Assembly: GCF_900102815.1 (NCBI RefSeq)
Contig: NZ_FNGF01000001.1
Location: forward strand, 703,443 to 767,442
Source: Glycomyces sambucus
GTDB lineage: Bacteria; Actinomycetota; Actinomycetes; Mycobacteriales; Micromonosporaceae
DNA: 64,000 nt
Direction of reading: 5' to 3'
Under the pieces are notes generated by a model. That model was given only the letters and a program-made list of their open reading frames with translations, did no database searches and was not told the DNA's origin. Positions 19,010-27,786 of the stretch are shown piece after piece. A program made the translations under genes and the position numbers. The first letter of the stretch is position 1; the number at the start of each line of letters is the position of its first letter.

Positions 19010-19490
19010 TGGGTCTCCGGTCGAGTGGGTGGGCTCCGGGCTGGTTCCTAGCCGCACGGCAAGCGGCCGCTTGCAATCATGCCTCGCCTCGGGGACGGTC
19101 GCCAACCCTCTTTGAGAGCTGAAGGCCGTTTACCATCCCGAGCCCCCACCCACCCTGAGGGGACCGTAGCGGCCAGCATTGCCCGGGGGTGCGACAAGAT
19201 CCGCCCCCGCACGCGCCCGTGTCACCCGGAGCGGGACACGAATGTAGTCGGCATCACTGCATCGAAAGGTTTCGAACGCGTCCCCGGCGCTTCGAGAGCG
19301 CGGAGCGCGCCGGAGGGAGCGGCGACCGCAGGAGGTGGCCGACCCGTGGAGCGCGCCGAGGGCGAGCGGCCCCGCGGGGCCGAGGACGATCGACGGCGCG
19401 AGCGGCGACGCGCTTCGCGCGTCGCCGCTCAGCGGGTCGGGAGGCCGGCGCTTCGAAAGCGCGGAACGCTCGGCTCTCGGCTCTCGGCGC
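19010..19490. other. intergenic region between ABC pair and hisF
   Basis: About 480 bases without a credible gene. The left part, next to 19009, should hold the promoter of the minus-strand ABC operon; no convincing -35/-10 pair could be fixed. The right part is the 3' flank of hisF and holds a hairpin (19400-19430) and short tandem repeats. Open frames here lack start context and similarity. Confidence 0.6.
19400..19430 (-). terminator. hairpin downstream of hisF
   Basis: GAGCGGCGACGCGC (19400-19413) pairs perfectly over 14 bp with 19417-19430 around TTC. It lies 60 bases past the hisF stop on the minus strand and probably ends that transcript. Confidence 0.7.

Positions 19491-19491
<1 letters not shown>
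19471..19491 (-). repeat. 7-base tandem repeat abutting the hisF stop
   Basis: CGGCTCT CGGCTCT CGGCGCT at 19471-19491; the last base is the outer base of the hisF stop codon (19491-19493). It is the shortest of the stop-associated tandem repeats in this window. Confidence 0.75.
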
Positions 19492-20252
<761 letters not shown>

Positions 20253-20310
20253 GCGGAGAAGACTACCGTGCGGCCCCGGCCGTGGCGTCGGCCATATTTC
20301 GGGGCCTGGA

Positions 20311-20366
20311 CTTGAACATGTTCAAGAAGCTGCGTAGGTTGAAGCCAGGAGTTGAACACGTTCAAC
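20311..20366 (+). promoter_or_regulatory. promoter with two TetR-type operators
   Basis: CTTGAACATGTTCAAG (20311-20326) is a perfect 16-bp palindrome and GTTGAACACGTTCAAC (20351-20366) a near-perfect one; both share the half-site TTGAAC-N2-GTTCAA and their centres are 40 bp apart. TTGAAC at 20312-20317 can serve as -35, with TAGGTT at 20335-20340 as -10 (17-base spacer), so the first site covers the -35 and the second lies just past the start point. The downstream TetR protein is the likely binder, giving autoregulation of the two-gene operon. Confidence 0.75.
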
Positions 20367-20400
20367 TCTCGAACTCCCCCTTCCAGAACGGAGCACTGTC

Positions 20401-20820
20401 ATGGACATGACGGTCGTCGCCTACATCGCCTACCTGCTCGTCGCCGTACCGCTCACCGTCTGGGTCGCCCGCACCCTCGGCACCAACGGCTTCCACTTCA
20501 TCAAGGACGTCTTCGACGGCGACGAGCAGCTCGCCCAAGCCGTCAACCGCCTCCTCCAGGTCGGCTTCTACCTCCTCAACTTCGGGTTCGTGGCGCTGTG
20601 GCTGCGCACCGGCGACGAGGTCGGCACCGCCCGCGGGGTCTTCGAGACCGTCGCCGTCAAGATCGGCGCCGTGCTCCTGGTCCTCGGCCTCCTGCACGTG
20701 CTCAACATCGTCGTCCTCAACGGCTTCCGCAAGCGCGGCCGCGTCGTCGACGCCCGCGCGCTCGGCGCCATGGAGCCGCCGCAGCCGCGGCCGGGGCAGT
20801 ACGGCCCGCAGCCACAGTAG
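20401..20820 (+). CDS. small membrane protein in a TetR operon
   Basis: 139 residues with three hydrophobic spans (about 5-24, 51-67 and 84-105) and a proline/glutamine-rich cytoplasmic tail ending in PGQYGPQPQ. Function not recognised. It is the first gene behind an operator-flanked promoter and lies 10 bases from the TetR gene, so its level is probably set by that regulator. ACGGAG precedes the ATG. It might be a small efflux or stress membrane protein, but no family motif proves this. Confidence 0.75.
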   Translation: MDMTVVAYIAYLLVAVPLTVWVARTLGTNGFHFIKDVFDGDEQLAQAVNRLLQVGFYLLNFGFVALWLRTGDEVGTARGVFETVAVKIGAVLLVLGLLHVLNIVVLNGFRKRGRVVDARALGAMEPPQPRPGQYGPQPQ

Positions 20821-20830
20821 GATCGCCTTT

Positions 20831-21550
20831 GTGAGCGCCTCTGCTTCCGGCCCCGACGAGTCCGACGCGTCCGCCCGCCCTTCCAGCAAGGGCGAGCGGA
20901 CGCGGCAGCGCATCATCGAGACCGCGCTCGACATGTTCGCCGAGCGCGGCTACGACAAGACCACGATGCGGGCGATCGCGGCCGAGGCGGGCGTCTCGGT
21001 CGGGAACGCGTACTACTACTTCAAGTCCAAGGAGCACCTGATCCAGGGCTTCTACGAGCAGGCGACCATGCGGCACGCCGAGCTGACGCCCACGATGCTC
21101 GAAGGCAAGGAGACCCTGGCCGAGCGGATCGAGGCCGCGCTCCTGGCCTGGCTCGACATCGCCGGGCCGTACCACGCGTTCGCGGGCCAGTTCTTCCGGA
21201 ACGCCGCCGACCCGTCGAGCCCCCTGAGCCCGTTCTCGGAGGACTCCGGGGAGAGCCGCGACCGCGACATCGCGCTGTACCGGGAGGTCCTGGAGGGCTC
21301 GAAGACCAAGGTGCCCAAGGACATGGCCGACATCCTGCCGGAGATGCTGTGGCTGCACCAGATGGTCGTGGTCCTGTACTGGGTGTACGACGCCTCGCCG
21401 GGCCAGGAGAAGTCCCGCGAGCTGGCGCGGCGCACCGCGCCGCTGGCGTCCCGGGTGGTGGCCCTGTCGCGGCTGAAGATCCTGCGGCCGCTGGTGAAGC
21501 AGGGCGAGGAGCTGGTCCGGGACTTCCTCATCACCAGGAAGCCGGAGTAG
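20831..21550 (+). CDS. TetR family regulator
   Basis: 239 residues. The N-terminal helix-turn-helix domain reads ERTRQRIIETALDMFAERGY ... TTMRAIAAEAGVSVGNAYYYF (about 21-66), a textbook TetR DNA-binding region; the rest is a ligand-binding helical domain. GTG start with AGGA ten bases upstream, right after the membrane-protein stop. It probably represses its own operon through the two palindromes at 20311-20366. The inducer is unknown. Confidence 0.92.
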   Translation: MSASASGPDESDASARPSSKGERTRQRIIETALDMFAERGYDKTTMRAIAAEAGVSVGNAYYYFKSKEHLIQGFYEQATMRHAELTPTMLEGKETLAERIEAALLAWLDIAGPYHAFAGQFFRNAADPSSPLSPFSEDSGESRDRDIALYREVLEGSKTKVPKDMADILPEMLWLHQMVVVLYWVYDASPGQEKSRELARRTAPLASRVVALSRLKILRPLVKQGEELVRDFLITRKPE

Positions 21551-21596
21551 GGGCGCCGCGGTCGGGACGATCGCAGCGGGCCGTCCCCCGAGCAGC

Positions 21597-21638
21597 CCGA
21601 AGGGCCGGCCGGACGCCGTTGTCCGAGCGGCCCTTCGG
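21597..21638. terminator. bidirectional terminator
   Basis: CCGAAGGGCCG (21597-21607) pairs perfectly with 21628-21638; the 20-base interior can itself fold (CGGAC with GTCCG). It lies between convergent genes, the TetR gene and the hypothetical at 21662. Confidence 0.75.
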
Positions 21639-21661
21639 TAGTGCGTGGTGCGTGCGGTGCG

Positions 21662-22072
21662 TCAGCAGTCCCGCAGCTCGGGCGACTGGTTGAGCAGCTG
21701 CCCGCGCGGCGAGATGAACTTGCGGTAGGTGTCCGAGTCGACCTCGGAGACCGGGAAGGCCGCGATGCGGTGGCAGTTCTGGAAGGCGAGCTTGACGCCG
21801 TGGTGGCGCTCGAGCGCGCCCCGCATCGAATCCGAGGCGAGGACCCGCAGGAGCTGGCCCCGCGCCTGCTCGTCCGGCGGCGGCGTGGTGTTGTCCGCGA
21901 ACTGGGTGGACCCGGAGGACGAGACCACCCCGTTCTTCAGGTCGTGGACGACCTTCGCGATCAGGTCCCACGCGAACGGCAGGGACTGCTTGACGCAGTC
22001 GACGAAGTCGGCGTCGGTCACCTCCCCCGCTTCGGCCTTGGTGAGCAGGTCTTCAGAGACGTCAAGGGACAT
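21662..22072 (-). CDS. conserved actinobacterial hypothetical (SCO5389-like)
   Basis: 136 residues. The sequence pattern (SLDVSEDLLTKAEAGEV, FADNTTPPPDEQARGQLLR, LAFQNCHRIAAFP, ending RGQLLNQSPELRDC) is one I recognise from a small conserved actinobacterial family exemplified by Streptomyces SCO5389; its function is unknown. No signal or membrane segment. The ATG at 22072 has GAGAGGAG seven bases upstream. It follows a CooC/MinD-like ATPase gene by 139 bases on the same strand. Confidence 0.75.
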   Translation of the reverse strand: MSLDVSEDLLTKAEAGEVTDADFVDCVKQSLPFAWDLIAKVVHDLKNGVVSSSGSTQFADNTTPPPDEQARGQLLRVLASDSMRGALERHHGVKLAFQNCHRIAAFPVSEVDSDTYRKFISPRGQLLNQSPELRDC

Positions 22073-22211
22073 GCGTACTCCTCTCGGTTCGAATCGGTTC
22101 ATTGTGCGGGCGGTAGGCGCCGGCCGCTGTCGGGTACTCGACGCAGACCCTTCCGGCCGCGCCGGGCGTCCAGAAGGGCCGGCGGCGCCTGCGGCCTGTC
22201 GTGGATCGGCC

Positions 22212-23180
22212 CTAGTGGACGGGCGCGCCGAGCAGGTGCTCGCCGAGCACGTAGTCCGGGACGATCTGGTCGGCGAGGTCCACCCCGGCCTTGTCGTTGC
22301 CCCAGGCGAGGGCGGCCTTGCGGTGGAACTCGTGGGCCTGGCGGGTGAACTTGGCCCAGTCCTTGCCCCCGGCGACGGCCCGTTCGCGGGCGGCGTCGAC
22401 CACGGCGAGGTTCGCGGGTTCGAGGTCGGCGACGGGGCCGACGCTGCCGCGCTCGGCGGCCTTGACGTACTTCGAGCGCGAGCACCAGCCCAGGAGGGCG
22501 TCGCCCACGTGCTCGCGCAGGAACGCGACGTCGTCCTCGTCGTCGGTCTTGTTGCCGATCACCGAGATCCGCACGTCGTAGTCCTCGGCGTAGCCCAGGT
22601 ACTGCTTGTAGACGCCGACCGAGCGGAGGGTCGGCTCGCACACCAGGAACGTGTGGTCGAAGCGCGTGAACATGCCCGAGGCGAAGGCTTCGGCGCCGGC
22701 GACCATGTCGACCACGACGAACTCCTCGGGGCCGTCCACGAGGTGGTTGAGCAGGAGCTCGACCGCGCCGACCTTCGAGTGGTAGCAGGCCACCCCGAGG
22801 TCGTCGTCGACGAAGCCGCCGGTGGCGGCGAAGCGGATGCCGTCGTGCTCGGTGAAGAGCCGGTCGAGCAGCGGGTTCGACTCGCGCACGGTGAGCAGGC
22901 GCGAGCCGGGTCCGGGCGGCGTGGTCTTGAGCATGAGCTCGGCCGAGGGCACGAGCGGGTTGGCGCCGCGCAGGTAGTCCTTGATGTCGGCCAGGTGCTC
23001 CCCCAGCACCGGGCCCATCGCGGCGGCCTCGGCGTCGAGGCCGAGGGCCGCGGCGAGGTGCTGGTTGATGTCGGCGTCGACGGCCATCACGGGGTGGCCG
23101 AGCGCGGCCGCCCTCCGGGCGAAGAGCGAGGCCATCGTGGTCTTGCCCGATCCGCCCTTGCCGACGAAGGCGAGTTTCAT
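22212..23180 (-). CDS. CooC/MinD-like P-loop ATPase
   Basis: 322-residue SIMIBI-class ATPase. It starts MKLAFVGKGGSGKTT, a deviant Walker A of the MinD/ParA/CooC kind (signature lysine in GKGG), followed by VMAVDADINQHLAAALG (switch) and FVVVDMVAGAEAF (Walker B). CooC-type proteins help insert metals or act in partner maturation; MinD types act in positioning. No amphipathic C-terminal membrane helix typical of MinD is apparent, so a maturation or signalling role is more likely. Start: ATG at 23180; an upstream in-frame ATG is less well placed. Confidence 0.82.
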   Translation of the reverse strand: MKLAFVGKGGSGKTTMASLFARRAAALGHPVMAVDADINQHLAAALGLDAEAAAMGPVLGEHLADIKDYLRGANPLVPSAELMLKTTPPGPGSRLLTVRESNPLLDRLFTEHDGIRFAATGGFVDDDLGVACYHSKVGAVELLLNHLVDGPEEFVVVDMVAGAEAFASGMFTRFDHTFLVCEPTLRSVGVYKQYLGYAEDYDVRISVIGNKTDDEDDVAFLREHVGDALLGWCSRSKYVKAAERGSVGPVADLEPANLAVVDAARERAVAGGKDWAKFTRQAHEFHRKAALAWGNDKAGVDLADQIVPDYVLGEHLLGAPVH

Positions 23181-23280
23181 GGTTCCGGTCCCCACTAATT
23201 GAAAATGGTTGTTGATTTCAAGAAGAGGGTAGCAGTCCCGGGACGCGACGAGGGTTCATATCGGATGGGCCGCACGCGAA

Positions 23281-23312
23281 AGGGCCCCGCCGGCCGGTGC
23301 CGGCGGGGCCCT
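23281..23312 (-). terminator. terminator of the gluABCD-type operon
   Basis: AGGGCCCCGCCGGC (23281-23294) pairs perfectly over 14 bp with 23299-23312, loop CGGT. It lies 21 bases past the end of the last permease gene on the minus strand and is followed there by TTTCG. Confidence 0.9.
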
Positions 23313-23332
23313 GCTGGTCGTGCGGAGTGTCG

Positions 23333-24247
23333 TCAGGCCACGGTGGTGCCGGCGACGCCGCCCGCGACCGTGGACTCCAGCTGCGCCGCGGCCTTGGGCG
23401 CGGCGGTCGTCTTGCGCATGCGGCGCTCGACCAGGACCACCAGCTTCGAGAGGGCGTACGCCAGCACGAAGTAGATGAACGCGGCGATGATGAGCGCCTG
23501 GAGAAAGGAGTTGCTGTAGTCGTTGCCGATGATCCGGGCGGAGTGCAGCAGCTCGGGGTAGGTGATGACGTAGCCCAGCGAGGTGTCCTTCAGGAGGATC
23601 ACCAGCTGCGCGAGGACCGCCGGGAGCATGTTCCGCAGCACCTGCGGCAGCACGATGAGGCGCTGCACCTGGCCGTGGCGCAGGCCGATCGCCTTGCCCG
23701 CCATCGCCTGGCCCGGAGGCAGGGCGTTGACGCCGGCGCGGAGGATCTCGGCGAGGATCGCGGCGTTGTAGATGCCGAGGCCCAGCACCAGGAACGTCAG
23801 GCGCCGGGCGTCGCCGCTCCAGCCGAGCGTCTCGGTGGTGAAGCCGAAGTGCCCGTCGATGGTGAACGACACCCAGATGAGGAGCACCAGCGGCAGCGAC
23901 CGGAAGAACTGCACGTACCCGGTCGAGGCCCAGCGGGTCAGCGCGAACTGCGAGATCCGCCCGAACCCGAAGACGATGCCGAGCACGATGGCGACCACCG
24001 AGCCGAGTGCGAACGCCACCAGGGTGTTCACGATCGCCGGGACCCAGGTGGTCTCCACCACGAGGGCGTCGAGCGGGTTGACCCAGCGGGAGGACTCGAA
24101 GAAGCCCTCGCCGTAGAGCACCCAGGCGACGTAGGCGAGCACGCCGAGGATGACGGCCGCCGAGACGGCGGCGGCGATGTTCGCGTTGCGCCGCCCCTTG
24201 GGACCGAGCACGTCGAACAGGACGGTGGTCTCGTTTTTTCTGCTCAT
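23333..24247 (-). CDS. gluD: glutamate-type ABC importer, permease D
   Basis: 304-residue His/Glu/Gln/Arg/opine-type permease. About six spans; the EAA loop is visible as AGKAIGLRHGQVQRLIVLPQ. Longer than GluC because of an N-terminal cytoplasmic stretch and a C-terminal tail (RRMRKTTAAPKAAAQ). Works with GluC as a heterodimeric channel for glutamate or a related polar amino acid. It lies 13 bases after gluC and ends the operon. Confidence 0.88.
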   Translation of the reverse strand: MSRKNETTVLFDVLGPKGRRNANIAAAVSAAVILGVLAYVAWVLYGEGFFESSRWVNPLDALVVETTWVPAIVNTLVAFALGSVVAIVLGIVFGFGRISQFALTRWASTGYVQFFRSLPLVLLIWVSFTIDGHFGFTTETLGWSGDARRLTFLVLGLGIYNAAILAEILRAGVNALPPGQAMAGKAIGLRHGQVQRLIVLPQVLRNMLPAVLAQLVILLKDTSLGYVITYPELLHSARIIGNDYSNSFLQALIIAAFIYFVLAYALSKLVVLVERRMRKTTAAPKAAAQLESTVAGGVAGTTVA

Positions 24248-24260
24248 GAGTCGGCCCCTC

Positions 24261-24917
24261 TCATCGGACGAACGCGGTGCGCTTCTCGGCGATCCGCACG
24301 AGGTAGCTCAGGACGAGGGCGATCAGCAGGTAGCCGACGGTCACACAGATGATGACGCCCCACAGGTCGAAGCGGCTCTGCGTGTCCTCGATGAGCCGCC
24401 GCGAGCGGGCGGTCAGTTCGGGCACGCCGATGGCGAGCACGAGCGCGCTGTTCTTGACCAGGGCGATCAGGAGCGAGCCGAGGGGCGGGATGACCGCGCG
24501 GACGGACTGCGGCAGGATCACCGTGCTCAGGGACTGGCCGAAGGTGAGCCCCAGCGAGCGGGCGGCCTCGGCCTGGCCCAGCGGGATCGAGTTGATGCCC
24601 GAGCGCATGGTCTCGCCGACGAACGCGCCGGTGTACATGCCGAGTCCGAGCAGGGCCCAGACCCAGTTGTCCGCCACGATCCCGACCTTGGGCAGGCCGA
24701 AGTACATGATGAACAGGACGGCGAGCAGCGGGACGTTGCGGAACAGCTGCGTGTAGGCGTTGGCGGCCCAGCGGGCGGGGAACGCGGGGCTGACGTGCAT
24801 GACCACGAGGACCATGCCGATGGCGAGCGCGATGGCGTAGCTGGTGAGGGTGACCCACACGGTGGTCCACATACCCGCACCGAGGGCCTCGATCATCAGG
24901 TCGAAATTGTCGAACAA
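24261..24917 (-). CDS. gluC: glutamate-type ABC importer, permease C
   Basis: 218-residue permease of the polar amino acid uptake family with five or six spans; the EAA motif EAARSLGLTFGQSLSTVILP (about 119-138) docks on the ATPase. TTG start at 24917 with GGAGGAG eight bases before it. Forms the membrane channel with GluD. A strong hairpin lies in the 78-base gap to the binding-protein gene upstream. Confidence 0.9.
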   Translation of the reverse strand: MFDNFDLMIEALGAGMWTTVWVTLTSYAIALAIGMVLVVMHVSPAFPARWAANAYTQLFRNVPLLAVLFIMYFGLPKVGIVADNWVWALLGLGMYTGAFVGETMRSGINSIPLGQAEAARSLGLTFGQSLSTVILPQSVRAVIPPLGSLLIALVKNSALVLAIGVPELTARSRRLIEDTQSRFDLWGVIICVTVGYLLIALVLSYLVRIAEKRTAFVR

Positions 24918-24937
24918 GCGGACTCCTCCATAAGGCG

Positions 24938-24972
24938 GGCGGCGGCGGCCGTCTCACGCGGCCGCCGCCGCC
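24938..24972 (-). promoter_or_regulatory. intra-operon hairpin between gluB and gluC
   Basis: A perfect 14-bp stem built of GGC repeats (24938-24951 with 24959-24972, loop TCTCACG). Located after the binding-protein gene and before the permease genes, it likely protects or partly terminates the transcript so that the binding protein is made in excess over the channel. Confidence 0.65.
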
Positions 24973-24995
24973 TCACCGAACGGTTGCGAAGGGAC

Positions 24996-25928
24996 CTAGT
25001 ACCGGTTGGGGGCCGGGAGCGGGTCCGGGGTCGGCATGCCGGCGGCGCCGAAGGTCAGGTCGAACGCCTTCTGCCAGTCGCCGTTGGCCAGGATCTCGTC
25101 GATCATGTCGTTGACGAAGTTGCGGGCGTCGGTCTCGCCGAGCGGCATGGCGACGCCGTAGGGCTCGTCGGTGAAGTTGTTCGAGGACTCCAGGACGCGG
25201 AAGGCGTCCGGCTTGTCGACGGTGAAGCCGTACAGGATGGTCTCGTCGGTGCTGACGGCGTCGGTCTGGCCGTTCTCCAGGGCCTCGGCGCAGGCGGCGT
25301 AGTCGGCGAGCGGCGTGATGACGGCCTCGGGGTTCTCGGCCTCGAGGTTGCCGATCGAGCCGGAGCCCTCGGCGATGCACACGTTCTTGCCGGCGAGGTC
25401 GGCCACCGAGTTGATGTCGGTGTTGTCGGCCGCGACCATGACGTTCTGGCCGGTCTCGAAGTACGGGCCGCCGAACTCGAACTGGGTCAGGCGCTCGGGG
25501 TACATGGAGTACGAGGCGATGACCGCGTCCACGGTGCCGTCGTTGATGTAGGTCTCGCGGTTCTGCGAGGTGGTCTCGACGAAGACCAGGTTGGCGTCGT
25601 CGCCCTCTTCGACGACCTCGCCGAAGATGTAGGTGGCGAGGAGGCGGGCGATCTCGGCGTCGAAGCCCTCGATCTTGCCGGTGGCGGTGTTCTTCTGGCC
25701 GATGAGCGGCTGGTCGAACTTGACGCCGACGGTGAGGACGCCCTTGTCCTGGATGTCCTGGATGTAGCCGGCGGGGATCTCCGCGGCCTGCCCCAGCTCG
25801 TAGGACCCGACGGACTCTTCCAGGGACTCCTGCTCCTCGGCGTCCTGGCTGGCCTCGCCGGAGCAGGCGGCCAGGGACATGAGGCCGACCGCCGCGATCG
25901 CGGCGGCGGCCTTGCGGAATGCGCGCAT
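24996..25928 (-). CDS. gluB: glutamate-type ABC importer, binding lipoprotein
   Basis: 310-residue substrate-binding protein. The signal peptide ends in the lipobox SLAAC with acylated C22, so it is a lipoprotein on the outer face of the membrane and a client of Lgt. The binding-protein type 2 pattern is clear: GVLTVGVKFDQPLIG, GFDAEIARLLA, TVDAVIASYS, TDAVSTDETILYGF. The family binds glutamate, glutamine or aspartate. The ATG at 25928 follows the ATPase gene by 65 bases. Confidence 0.92.
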   Translation of the reverse strand: MRAFRKAAAAIAAVGLMSLAACSGEASQDAEEQESLEESVGSYELGQAAEIPAGYIQDIQDKGVLTVGVKFDQPLIGQKNTATGKIEGFDAEIARLLATYIFGEVVEEGDDANLVFVETTSQNRETYINDGTVDAVIASYSMYPERLTQFEFGGPYFETGQNVMVAADNTDINSVADLAGKNVCIAEGSGSIGNLEAENPEAVITPLADYAACAEALENGQTDAVSTDETILYGFTVDKPDAFRVLESSNNFTDEPYGVAMPLGETDARNFVNDMIDEILANGDWQKAFDLTFGAAGMPTPDPLPAPNRY

Positions 25929-25993
25929 AGCTGTTTCCTTCCTTATGGGTGGGGCTGACTGGTGGTGCTCTGGTGCGCTGCGGACCGAGGCGG

Positions 25994-26746
<753 letters not shown>

Positions 26747-27000
26747 TCGTATCCCTGTGGTCGTGTGGAACCCTCGACTGGCGCGGGGCGAGCGGATTGG
26801 GCTTTAAATACCTTAGGAATAGTAGTGTGACAGCTCACGCGCGGTCACCGGGGCGGCCGAGGGCGGCAACTAGTCGGCAATTAAGTAACGGCATCATAAA
26901 GAACGACCTGCGCAAATCGGGTCGGACGCGGCGCAGGGGCCACGGTGACGCATCCGTCGTCCGGTGGCCGCGCGGGCGCGGCGGGGATTATCGTCGGGGT
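26747..27000. promoter_or_regulatory. divergent promoter region, gluA and lipB
   Basis: 254 bases without a gene, with AT-rich islands unusual for this genome: CTTTAAATACC near 26800, TTAAGTAACGG near 26880 and CATCATAAAG near 26891. GTGACAGCTCAC (near 26826-26837) is a small palindrome (GTGA...TCAC) that could be an operator. GATTAT at 26986-26991 may be a -10 for a nearly leaderless lipB message. Confidence 0.5.
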
Positions 27001-27738
27001 ATGACCGACACTGTCGACGAACGCACCGCGGCTGCCGCGACCGGCACCGTCTCGACCAGCACTGTCGTTTCCAGCAGCACTGTCGTATCCACAAGCACTG
27101 TCGATGGCATCACCGTCGAGAAGCGCGGCCTCATGGACTACCAGGAGGCCTGGGACTACCAGAAGGAACTCCAGCAGCGGCGGATCGACGACGAGATCGG
27201 CGACACCGTCCTGCTGCTCCAGCACCCCAGCGTGTACACCGCGGGGCGCCGGACCGAGACGTGGGCGCTGCCGCAGGACGGCACCCCGGTCGTCACGGTC
27301 GACCGCGGGGGCCAGATCACCTGGCACGGCCCCGGCCAGATCGTCGGGTACCCGATCATGAAGATGCGCAGCAAGGTCGACGTGGTCGGCTACGTGCGCC
27401 GCGTCGAGGACATGATCTCGGCCGTGTGCCACGAGATGGGCGTGACCTCGGCGAGGGGGCGCCTCCACGACCGCACCGGCGTGTGGCTGCCGGAGGACGG
27501 CAAGGGCCCCGAGCGGAAGATCTGCGCGATCGGCGTGCGGGTCCGCTGGGCGACGACCATGCACGGATTCGCGCTCAACTGCAACCCGGACATGACGTTC
27601 TGGGACCGGATCGCGCCGTGCGCGATCACCGACGCCGACGTCACGAGCCTGTCGCAGGAGCTGGGCCGGGACGTCACGGTCGAGGAGGTCCTGCCGCTCG
27701 TGGAGAAGCACCTGGGGCTCCTGCTCGAACGGGACTAG
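27001..27738 (+). CDS. lipB: Lipoyl(octanoyl) transferase
   Basis: 245 residues. LipB moves octanoyl groups from acyl carrier protein to lipoyl domains of the 2-oxoacid dehydrogenases and glycine cleavage H protein. Core motifs: RGGQITWHGPGQIVGYP, RKICAIGVRVR (catalytic Lys), HGFALNCNPD and IAPCAITD (catalytic Cys). The first ~35 residues are not part of the family: they are Ser/Thr/Val-rich and come from an 18-base in-frame tandem repeat. No other start codon lies between that extension and the core, so the ATG at 27001 is kept. lipA is not in the window. Confidence 0.94.
   Translation: MTDTVDERTAAAATGTVSTSTVVSSSTVVSTSTVDGITVEKRGLMDYQEAWDYQKELQQRRIDDEIGDTVLLLQHPSVYTAGRRTETWALPQDGTPVVTVDRGGQITWHGPGQIVGYPIMKMRSKVDVVGYVRRVEDMISAVCHEMGVTSARGRLHDRTGVWLPEDGKGPERKICAIGVRVRWATTMHGFALNCNPDMTFWDRIAPCAITDADVTSLSQELGRDVTVEEVLPLVEKHLGLLLERD
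27055..27108 (+). repeat. 18-base in-frame tandem repeat in lipB
   Basis: Three 18-base units (27055-27072, 27073-27090, 27091-27108), each containing AGCACTGTCG, encode TSTVVS, SSTVVS and TSTVDG. They form the low-complexity N-terminal extension of LipB. Confidence 0.9.
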
Positions 27739-27751
27739 CGGGAATTCGGGG

Positions 27752-27777
27752 ACGGGCGCGGCCGGGGCCGCGCCCGT
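27752..27777. terminator. terminator between lipB and the hydrolase
   Basis: ACGGGCGCGGC (27752-27762) pairs with 27767-27777 around CGGG, followed by TTCGTCG. It sits 13 bases past lipB and 9 bases before the end of the convergent hydrolase gene, so it can serve both. Confidence 0.85.
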
Positions 27778-27786
27778 TTCGTCGTC

